In this document: positions 1 to 6,673 of the stretch, one piece after another
Layout of the letters: each line of letters starts with the position of its first letter
Numbering within the stretch: position 1 is the first letter of the stretch
From: Algoriphagus terrigena DSM 22685
Lineage (GTDB): Bacteria; Bacteroidota; Bacteroidia; Cytophagales; Cyclobacteriaceae
Direction of reading: 5' to 3'
Length of the DNA: 64,000 nt
NCBI RefSeq assembly: GCF_000429445.1
Contig: NZ_AUBW01000003.1
Location: 434,001 to 498,000, forward strand
Notes under the pieces: model-generated
Told to the model about the DNA's origin: nothing
Database searches by the model: none
The model's input: only the letters and a program-made list of their open reading frames with translations
Made by a program: the position numbers and the translations under genes

Positions 1-564
1 CGGTTGGAGTTTAGAGGTGATTTCAGGGGTGATTTGTGAATGCGAGTTTTGGATTTCTGCCAACGAAACTGCTTGAAAATTCTGATTCTGAGTCAAATTC
101 AGGTATTCCCGAAATGACATTCCCGGCAACTCATAAGTGATCACCCGACGGCTCAAATCGGACTCACCTCTATAAATATCCAAGGCGGAGGAAGAGGAAA
201 ATACTACTTTCAGATCAGGAAAGGAATCATAGATGTTTTTGAGTTCGCGAGACCAATTTGGATATTTATGTACTTCGTCAATGAACAAGAACCTGCCGCC
301 GTTTTGATAAAAATCGGCAGTGGTCTCTACCAAATTGTGTGTGTAAAACCAATAGTGGTCAGCTGAAAAGTAGAGCGCTTCATTGGATTGGGGCTTTATC
401 CCATATTTGATCCGCTGGAGCATGAGTGTGGTTTTACCGGATCCACGAGGACCTTTGATGGCGATCATGCGCTGGTTCCAGTCAATCTCCGAGAAGAGAT
501 ATCGGAAGAACTTGTCGTCAATCTGATTTAACAGATTTTGGAAGTTTGAAAACAGAATTTCCAT
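1..564 (-). CDS. AAA-family ATPase (DUF4143-type), partial at window edge
   Basis: The reading frame is open from an ATG at 564 down to base 1, so only the N-terminal 188 residues are present and the C-terminus lies outside the window. A Walker A motif (GPRGSGKTT, about residues 38-46) and a Walker B-like motif (FLFIDEVHKY, about residues 93-102) are visible. A following stretch, VVFSSSSALDIYRGESDLSR, matches the sensor-1 and arginine region of the AAA_14 plus DUF4143 family. Members of this family are ATPases of uncertain cellular role, often found as single genes that spread between strains. Nothing next to it suggests a partner. The family assignment is firm and the function is unknown. 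Confidence 0.85.
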   Translation of the reverse strand, partial: MEILFSNFQNLLNQIDDKFFRYLFSEIDWNQRMIAIKGPRGSGKTTLMLQRIKYGIKPQSNEALYFSADHYWFYTHNLVETTADFYQNGGRFLFIDEVHKYPNWSRELKNIYDSFPDLKVVFSSSSALDIYRGESDLSRRVITYELPGMSFREYLNLTQNQNFQAVSLAEIQNSHSQITPEITSKLQP

Positions 565-873
565 TTTTGTAGAATCTATTCTTCAAAAATATGTAAATAT
601 TGTCGAATAAAAAAGACAAAAATATAGAAAGTATGACATCTTGAATCGACAATGTCCCACTTAAATTTCGTGTATCGAAAGCATTTGGAAATTCTTTGCG
701 GCCTACTAGGTGCTATCATCGATGGTCTTTTATCGCAAGGGGAATGGAAAAATTCAGAGAGGCGGAAGGAATTGCGAGATTTAGTTTCGACACGCGTAAC
801 GGTTACTTATAAGACTAGGTGTGTGGATGATTAATAAATTTGGAGGCCTTGCCCAAATAAGTACATTTACGAC
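565..873. other. Intergenic region with short inverted repeats
   Basis: These 309 bases separate the ATPase gene from the export operon. I see no convincing gene. Two weak inverted repeats are visible: TTGTC/GACAA at 600-604 and 615-619, and GACAT/ATGTC at 635-639 and 652-656. They could be operators for either flanking gene. The export-operon promoter lies at the right end. Confidence 0.5.
839..869 (+). promoter_or_regulatory. Bacteroidota-type promoter of the export operon
   Basis: TTTG at 839-842 and TACATTTA at 862-869 (7 of 8 matches to TAnnTTTG) are separated by exactly 19 bases. The -7 box ends only 4 bases before the ATG at 874, so transcription would begin at or next to the start codon and the mRNA would be leaderless or nearly so. 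Confidence 0.6.
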
Positions 874-1887
874 ATGAAGCCAGCTGTCCGCAACATTCTC
901 ATTTTGACTCTGATTACCGCCACTCTTGCGGTTATTTATTGGTTGGTGATTAGCTTTTATAATGAAAAGAATCGCACCGATGATGCGCACGTGGATGGAA
1001 ATATTGTGCCTGCGATAGCCCGTACGGATGGTTTTGTAGATTCTATTTTTGTAGAAGACGATCAGTATGTCAGCGAGGGAGATCTACTCGTACAGCTGGA
1101 CACGATTGATCTTTATCTGCAATTAGAGCAGGCACTGACCGCTTTGAGTATCTCCAATACCAATGTGAAAAGAGCGGAAACGGGCATCGAGGTGATGGAG
1201 ATGGAGAAGAAGATCGCGGCGCAAAATATAGAAGCGCAAAGCGTCTCTGTAAGTACTTCTGAAAGCAACTATAAGCGCAATAAAGTATTGCAGGAAAAGG
1301 GCGTGGTGTCAGTGCAGGTGTACGAGAAGACAGAAGAAAGCTTAAAAAGTAATGAGGTAGCGCTTCAGAATGCTTATAACCGGCAGGTACAGGTGACGGC
1401 TCAGCTGGAGGATGCAAAAACGCAGCTGCAACTTGCCCATCAGAACATCACTGCACAGATGAATCAGATTGCAATCATCAAACAAAACATTCAATACGCG
1501 TCTATTAAAGCTCCTGTGAGCGGTTTTGTGTCGAAGCGAAAGATCCAGGCTGGGCAAATGGTTCGCACCGGGACTCAAATCTATTCCATTGTTCAGTCGG
1601 ATGAATTGTGGGCTACGGCCAATTTCAAAGAGACGCAGTTGGCGGCTTTTCCGGTCGGCAAGCGGGTCGAAATCATCGCCGATGCCTATCCGGATGAGGT
1701 TTTTTATGGTATTGTAGAATCGATCGGCAGTGCCACAGGGTCCAAGTTTGCGCTTTTGCCGCCGGACAATGCCACTGGAAACTACGTAAAGGTCATCCAG
1801 CGTGTCCCGGTACGGATCAGATTTGAAGATACTGAGCTTGCCCAGAAGATGCTGAGACCGGGATTTAGCCTCGTGGTATCTCAATGA
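874..1887 (+). CDS. HlyD/EmrA-type membrane fusion protein
   Basis: The 337-residue protein is the periplasmic adaptor of a tripartite efflux pump. It has one N-terminal membrane anchor (about residues 8-28), the EmrA-like segment RTDDAHVDGNIVPAIA, a biotinyl/lipoyl-like half motif (VSEGDLLVQLD), a long coiled-coil hairpin (about 90-210), the returning lipoyl half (IKAPVSGFVSKRKIQAGQMV) and a beta-barrel domain. It is followed after 49 bases by an MFS transporter gene and then by a TolC-type gene, the standard EmrA-EmrB-TolC order. The likely substrates are hydrophobic drugs or acids, but nothing in the sequence fixes the substrate. Confidence 0.93.
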   Translation: MKPAVRNILILTLITATLAVIYWLVISFYNEKNRTDDAHVDGNIVPAIARTDGFVDSIFVEDDQYVSEGDLLVQLDTIDLYLQLEQALTALSISNTNVKRAETGIEVMEMEKKIAAQNIEAQSVSVSTSESNYKRNKVLQEKGVVSVQVYEKTEESLKSNEVALQNAYNRQVQVTAQLEDAKTQLQLAHQNITAQMNQIAIIKQNIQYASIKAPVSGFVSKRKIQAGQMVRTGTQIYSIVQSDELWATANFKETQLAAFPVGKRVEIIADAYPDEVFYGIVESIGSATGSKFALLPPDNATGNYVKVIQRVPVRIRFEDTELAQKMLRPGFSLVVSQ

Positions 1888-1936
1888 TCACTTGTTTCCC
1901 AGAATTGTCTATGCAACAGGTAAAAGGCGCCGCTTA

Positions 1937-3496
1937 ATGTTCGCAGATCCTAAATTCTGGACACGCTTTTTTTTCTTTGCCGCCTTGGTCGTGGGCAGCT
2001 TCAATTTCCTTGGGCAAAGTCTTTCCTTCAGTTATGTGCAGGGACACTTTGGCGTATCGTCAAAAGACGCCACCTGGCTGCTCCGCGGATTCCAGGCCGG
2101 TACCATTATCACCGGCATCGCGGGACTTGTTTTTATCAAATGGTTTGGCAACCGGAGTCTGTTTATCGGCTCTTTGACAGTATTCCTGATTGCTACTTTT
2201 TTCTCATTCACTGCAAAGGAGTTTAACATCCTGCTCGTAGCGAGAGTCGCGGCTGGTATCGCTAACGGCTTTGTAATCGCGGTTTCGACTCAAATGTTCC
2301 TTTCCACCTTTGAAGGCAAGACAAGAATAATCGGCTCGCTCTATACCGTGGCGGCCAATATTGCCGGGCTATGTTTGGGGATGCTTTGCGGCAGCCTGTT
2401 TACCGAGGATTACGGTTGGCAGTTCAATTATTTTCTCAGCGTGCCAGTGGTGTTAGTGCTGCTGGGTTTCGCATTTGTGTTTGTGCCTGCTACGCAAAAG
2501 AATGAAGAGATCGAAGAAGACTGGATCAGTCTGATACCCTTTTCGATCCTTATTGTTTCACTTTTTTTCCTGGTGCTTTTCCGCGAGCAATACGAAGGGA
2601 TTAGCAACCCGAAAATATTGGTTTCATCCATCATCGCTTTATTGGCTGCGGTTACTTTGTTGATTCGGGGACTTATCCATGAAAAGCCGCTATTCGACAC
2701 CAAACTTTTGCAGTATCCTGAGTTTGTATTGGCGCTGTTGATCTCCTATCTGACCGGCGCCGCTTTCGTTTTCAATGTTTCCATCCTTGCAAAACTGCTT
2801 GGCGGAATATTGCAGATGCCGATGGGTGAGGTCTTTCATTTCATGAACTTTCTTTTCCTGGTGGTATTTGTGATGCTAGTCTTCACCTTCATCTTGATCC
2901 TGAAGAAATTCAATGCGCATTGGCTCATGATCGTCGGCTTGCTGGCGATCGCTTATACCGCATTTTCGCTATCCAGGCTGAGTCCGGAGTTTAGCTTTGA
3001 CAGCATTGTCGCCCCTTCGCTGATTGGAATCGCGGGGGCCGGGGTGGTCGCCACGAGTGTGATCATCATCGCAGTCAAAAGCGTCCCTCAGCAGCATATC
3101 AGCAAGGTTGCCAATTTCCGCAGCGTAGCTTTTACCTTGGGTATTGCCCTTACCGCCACAGATTTGGGCAGGCTACTCAATCTTGAAAGTACCCGGAATT
3201 TCAACCTCATGATCAGTTACACAGATCCCGGAAACCCCTTGGTGCAGGAGCGGTTGAATATGCTGCAGTCACTGTATCAAAGCAACGGGCTTGATGCAGA
3301 CCAGTCCTATCAGGCCGCTTTCAATGGTTTGACCGGCATGGTAAACCTGCAATCTTTCTTCCTGAGCATGAGTGAAATTCTCTGGATCGGTTGTGTCTTA
3401 AGCCTTGCACTTGCGCTGGTACTTTTTATAGTATGGACAGCGCGTAATTATAAAACGCTTTTCCACTTATTCAATTTTAAAGAAGCCGGAAAATGA
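1937..3496 (+). CDS. MFS transporter, DHA2/EmrB-like
   Basis: This is a 519-residue inner-membrane proton-coupled exporter of the 14-helix DHA2 type, with many hydrophobic segments and an N-terminal half containing LLRGFQAGTIITGIAGL. I chose the ATG at 1937 (MFADPKFWTRFFFF). An in-frame TTG at 1892 would add 15 mostly basic residues and begins only five bases after the emrA-like stop. The gene sits between the adaptor and outer-membrane channel genes and overlaps the latter by four bases (ATGA), indicating translational coupling. The protein probably works with both as one pump. It is more divergent from classical EmrB than the adaptor is from EmrA. Confidence 0.9.
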   Translation: MFADPKFWTRFFFFAALVVGSFNFLGQSLSFSYVQGHFGVSSKDATWLLRGFQAGTIITGIAGLVFIKWFGNRSLFIGSLTVFLIATFFSFTAKEFNILLVARVAAGIANGFVIAVSTQMFLSTFEGKTRIIGSLYTVAANIAGLCLGMLCGSLFTEDYGWQFNYFLSVPVVLVLLGFAFVFVPATQKNEEIEEDWISLIPFSILIVSLFFLVLFREQYEGISNPKILVSSIIALLAAVTLLIRGLIHEKPLFDTKLLQYPEFVLALLISYLTGAAFVFNVSILAKLLGGILQMPMGEVFHFMNFLFLVVFVMLVFTFILILKKFNAHWLMIVGLLAIAYTAFSLSRLSPEFSFDSIVAPSLIGIAGAGVVATSVIIIAVKSVPQQHISKVANFRSVAFTLGIALTATDLGRLLNLESTRNFNLMISYTDPGNPLVQERLNMLQSLYQSNGLDADQSYQAAFNGLTGMVNLQSFFLSMSEILWIGCVLSLALALVLFIVWTARNYKTLFHLFNFKEAGK

Positions 3497-4878
3497 ACAT
3501 CTTGAAAGCCATTAGACTGGGTACGCTGATCGCCGCGTTTATCTTACTTTCTGTGGCGCATTCGAATGCGCAAAGAGAGTTTACGCTAGCCGAATGCATT
3601 GGGTATGCTTTTGAACATAATCCGGCACTCAATGCCATCGCAAAGGATACGCTGATCGCAGGTCTCGGCACGCAGCGGGTCTCGGGATTGTATCTGCCCC
3701 GGGCAAATTTTGCGTCAGCATTTCAATACTACATCGCTACGCGAAAAACGCTGGTGGAAGGTGGCTCAGCCCTGGCACCGCCTTCGCTTCCGGAGGGTGA
3801 GCCAATGGCACTGGATGTAGGATATAAGAACAGTTGGTATCCGACATTCAATGTGAACCAGCTTATTTTCGACCCGTCGTATCGCAACAATTACAACATC
3901 GCACTGCAAAATCAGCAACTGCAAAGCCAGGAACTGGTCAGCTTCAAGATTGATGTGGTCACCGGGATTACCAAGGCTTTCAATACCTGCAAACTGCTTG
4001 AATTACAGGCTCGGTTTCTTGAAGGAAACATTACGCGGATCGACTCACTGGCGGAATTGACCAGGATCAAGTTTACTGAGGGTGCGGGAGTGAAGATTGA
4101 AGTCAACCGGGTGGAAGTAACCGCCAACCGGATGCGGAGCGAGCTTGCCAATGTGCAAGGCAGCTACAACGAAGCTTTGGTGGCGCTACAGTTCCAGATG
4201 AATTATCTAGAGGCGGAACCGATGATTCTGACCAGCAATCTGACAGTCGGCCAAATCGTGGATGATTCGGATGAACTGTTACTGCAACTCTCCCAAGGAG
4301 CACCTGATCAGCGCATCGAAAACCAGTTGCTCCAAACTCAAATCTCTCTGGCCGATGAGTCAATCAAGTTGGAGCAAAGCAGGGCATTGCCTGTAGTCGG
4401 CGCTGACGGCTCAGTTGGGTTTACACCAGGTGCAAATGAGTTCAGTAACATGTTCCAGGGCGAACGATGGAGACCGTATTCGTATATCGGGATCAATGTC
4501 GGCATTCCAATCTTCAACGGGATGGATGTGAAGCGGGCGGTGGATCAGCGGAAGTTGACGGCGCAGCAGTCACGGGATTACCTAGATCAATTCAACATTC
4601 AATTTGAGTCCGAAAAAGCAATCACGGAGGTGCAGATACAGATGGCGTTGGAGCGATTCAAGTACGCTGACGCGAATCTCAAACTCGCAAACAACAACAT
4701 CGAATTGCTGCATGAGGCCTTTGTAAACGGCGTCGCGGACAATCAGGACATGATCCTGGGTGAAAATGACCTGTATGACAACCAGGCGAGGTATTTCAAC
4801 GAACTGCTGCAATTGATGCTCAGCGAAATTGAGGGGCAGCGGGTGGTTGGTTTGTTTAATTCTTTGGCAGGATTGTAG
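3493..4878 (+). CDS. TolC family outer membrane efflux protein
   Basis: The 461-residue protein starts with a signal peptide (ILLSVAHSNAQ) and then shows the TolC hallmark FTLAECIGYAFEHNPAL. Two repeated halves follow, each with a beta segment and long amphipathic helices, for example residues 130-230 and 340-450. The second half has the typical IGINVGIPIFNGM strand. Its start overlaps the MFS stop by four bases. It forms the outer-membrane duct of the EmrAB-like pump encoded just upstream. The operon ends here and the next gene is convergent. Confidence 0.92.
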   Translation: MNILKAIRLGTLIAAFILLSVAHSNAQREFTLAECIGYAFEHNPALNAIAKDTLIAGLGTQRVSGLYLPRANFASAFQYYIATRKTLVEGGSALAPPSLPEGEPMALDVGYKNSWYPTFNVNQLIFDPSYRNNYNIALQNQQLQSQELVSFKIDVVTGITKAFNTCKLLELQARFLEGNITRIDSLAELTRIKFTEGAGVKIEVNRVEVTANRMRSELANVQGSYNEALVALQFQMNYLEAEPMILTSNLTVGQIVDDSDELLLQLSQGAPDQRIENQLLQTQISLADESIKLEQSRALPVVGADGSVGFTPGANEFSNMFQGERWRPYSYIGINVGIPIFNGMDVKRAVDQRKLTAQQSRDYLDQFNIQFESEKAITEVQIQMALERFKYADANLKLANNNIELLHEAFVNGVADNQDMILGENDLYDNQARYFNELLQLMLSEIEGQRVVGLFNSLAGL

Positions 4879-4910
4879 CCGTCAACAGTTCACAGACGAC
4901 AGTCCACCGA

Positions 4911-4932
4911 TGGTCCAAAGGTGGTCCAATGG
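4911..4932. repeat. Short tandem repeat (2 x 11 bp)
   Basis: TGGTCCAAAGG at 4911-4921 is followed directly by TGGTCCAATGG at 4922-4932, with one mismatch. It lies between two convergent genes. No function can be read from it. Confidence 0.6.
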
Positions 4933-4959
4933 CTTTTCCTTTGTCAGGCGTAAAGTCAG

Positions 4960-5916
4960 CTAAACAGATTGTAAGTTCGCCCTCATTTCCTCTACCAATT
5001 CTTTCAGTCGGGATTTAGCCTCGGGAGGTGAGATGATCCGAACCCCGTCTGCCAGACAGATCATCCAGCGAACAAATCCTTCGAGATGGGAGGTCATGAA
5101 GGTCATTTCTACGCGATTTTCCAGTCTTTTCTCCATCACAAAGCCTTGGTTGTACTTCTGCTCGCGAAGGTATTTTTCCATGGAAGATGGAACCGAAAGG
5201 ACAATCTGGATCAGGTCTTCGGCTGCACGAACCTTGTCGATGTATTCCTTCAAGGTCGGGTGGGCCTGCGGATCGTAGGTTTCATCCAGAGTTTTCAGAC
5301 TGTTGATGCGGTCCAGGCGAAAGGTCCGGTAATCTTTTCTCAGCCGACACCAGCCGATCAAGTACCATTGTTCCGTGGCATAGTAGACACCGACGCTTTC
5401 CACATTTCTACTGCTTGTCTTTTCCTCCGCAAAGGTCGTGTAGTTCAACGCCAGCAGTCTTTTGGAACTCAGCGAGTCCAAGATCACCCGAAGGTGCTCG
5501 TCTTTTCCCTTGAGTTGGAGTTGATTTCTGTTTCGAAAGACAGCTACCAAAGGCGACAACTGATCAAGACGGTCTTTTTCTGAGCTGCGCAAGACGGACT
5601 TGATCTTCAGCATGGCGGAGTGAAAATGCTCGCCGCTGCTACGGTCGGAGAGTTTTTCGAAGATCTTTTCAGCCACCACAAAAGCTTGCGCTTCCTCTTG
5701 CGTGAACATCACCGGAGGCAGGCGGTAGCCTTCCACCAAAGAATAGCCCTGTCCGGCCTCACCGATCACCGGGACTCCGGCTTCCTCCAGCGCGCGCACA
5801 TCCCGATACACGGTTCGCAGGCTGATGCCAAATCGATTGGCGATTTCCTGCGCTTTGGTGACACGCTTGGATTGGAGCTGGGTGAGAATGGCCGTCAGTC
5901 GGTCGATCCGGTTCAT
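4960..5916 (-). CDS. WYL-domain transcriptional regulator (YafY/YobV-like)
   Basis: The start at 5916 (MNRIDRLTAILTQLQSKRV) is chosen because the family begins exactly there. The frame stays open upstream to 6081 but would run into the divergent gene. The 318 residues comprise an N-terminal DeoR-like helix-turn-helix (about 1-55, TKAQEIANRFGISLRTVYRD), a WYL ligand-sensing domain (core EQWYLIGWCRLRKDYRTFRL) and a C-terminal WCX extension. Such regulators often sit divergently next to a DinB-family gene, as here, and probably control it. A perfect dyad lies in the shared 110-base intergenic region. Confidence 0.92.
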   Translation of the reverse strand: MNRIDRLTAILTQLQSKRVTKAQEIANRFGISLRTVYRDVRALEEAGVPVIGEAGQGYSLVEGYRLPPVMFTQEEAQAFVVAEKIFEKLSDRSSGEHFHSAMLKIKSVLRSSEKDRLDQLSPLVAVFRNRNQLQLKGKDEHLRVILDSLSSKRLLALNYTTFAEEKTSSRNVESVGVYYATEQWYLIGWCRLRKDYRTFRLDRINSLKTLDETYDPQAHPTLKEYIDKVRAAEDLIQIVLSVPSSMEKYLREQKYNQGFVMEKRLENRVEMTFMTSHLEGFVRWMICLADGVRIISPPEAKSRLKELVEEMRANLQSV

Positions 5917-5961
5917 GGGGTTGATTTTTTTTAAGAAAAATGAAAAATACGAAAACCCTAC

Positions 5962-5977
5962 TGACATACTGTTGTCA
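5962..5977. promoter_or_regulatory. Candidate operator of the WYL regulator
   Basis: TGACA-TACTGT-TGTCA is a perfect 5-bp inverted repeat with a 6-base spacer. It lies between the divergent WYL-regulator and DinB genes, 50 bases upstream of the DinB start. The position suits an autoregulated divergent operator. This is inference from the dyad alone. Confidence 0.5.
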
Positions 5978-6026
5978 CTGGTCGGTAGTTTCTTTGTGTA
6001 ACATAAAAACCTAACCACAAAAAAAC

Positions 6027-6512
6027 ATGGAAACTCAAGTGAAAAACGAAACGCTGATTTCAAAAGAACAACTGCTGGCACACTGGCAAGGACACCGGGC
6101 TTTGACCCGCAGAGTGATCGAAGCTTTTCCCGAAAAAGAGCTCTTTTCCTTTAGCGTCGGAGGTATGCGACCCTTTGCGGAGCTGGCGTCTGAGCTGATG
6201 GCGATAGCTGGTCCAGGGGTAAAAGGCCTCGCGACTAATGAATGGAAAGAGCTCGACGAAAAGGATCCTTCCAAAGGAAGCAAAGCCAAATTGCTTGAAT
6301 TCTGGGACAAGACTACCGCAGAGATTGATGAGTATTGGCCACAGATCGAGGAGGGAAGATTTCAGGAAACGATGCTGGCTTTTGGAATGTACGAGGACAA
6401 GGGCTACTGTACGCTGCTGTATTTCATCGACAATGAAATCCACCACAGAGGTCAAGGCTACGTGTATCTGAGAGCTTTGGGTATCACTCCTCCGAATTTC
6501 TGGGAAAGATAA
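6027..6512 (+). CDS. DinB family protein
   Basis: The 161-residue protein has the four-helix DinB fold signature, with HWQGHRALTRRVIEAFPEKE near the N-terminus and the conserved EIHHRGQGYVYLRALG near residues 135-152, followed by the PPNFWER ending. DinB-family proteins are metal-binding and include thiol transferases; the enzymatic role of this branch is not established. At the place where many members carry the first metal-binding His (about residue 60) I read ELASELMAI, so the metal site may be incomplete. It is divergent from the WYL regulator and probably under its control. Confidence 0.88.
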   Translation: METQVKNETLISKEQLLAHWQGHRALTRRVIEAFPEKELFSFSVGGMRPFAELASELMAIAGPGVKGLATNEWKELDEKDPSKGSKAKLLEFWDKTTAEIDEYWPQIEEGRFQETMLAFGMYEDKGYCTLLYFIDNEIHHRGQGYVYLRALGITPPNFWER

Positions 6513-6515
6513 ATT

Positions 6516-6655
6516 AGTAGGCAGTTTCCAGAGGGCAGCGATCAGTCGCAGTGTTCAAAATGTCCAGCTATTGTGAGTAGTAAGGAGGAAGTAGTAAGTT
6601 GTAGCGACCCCACAATTTACATCTTACCACTTACTACTCACAGATGCTGCCTACT
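6516..6655. repeat. Nested inverted repeats in intergenic region
   Basis: Two perfect inverted repeats are nested: an outer pair AGTAGGCAG (6516-6524) and CTGCCTACT (6647-6655), and an inner pair TGTGAGTAGTAAG (6572-6584) and CTTACTACTCACA (6630-6642). A further related word, GTAGTAAG, lies inside. The element sits between the ends of two convergent genes, so it may act as a bidirectional terminator or be a small palindromic repeat element. Neither arm is followed by a clean T tract. Confidence 0.6.
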
Positions 6656-6673
6656 GTGACTGCCAACTGAAGT

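Noticed and set aside
652..834. 60-codon ORF between the ATPase and the export operon
   Set aside because: Its composition and lack of motif look random, and it covers an A/T-rich spacer with the operon promoter just beyond. No support as a gene.
5086..5583. 165-codon ORF opposite the WYL regulator
   Set aside because: Shadow of the WYL gene, which has strong family motifs.
4960..6081. Longer 373-codon version of the WYL regulator
   Set aside because: The extra 55 residues do not resemble the family and would run across the divergent promoter and into the DinB start.
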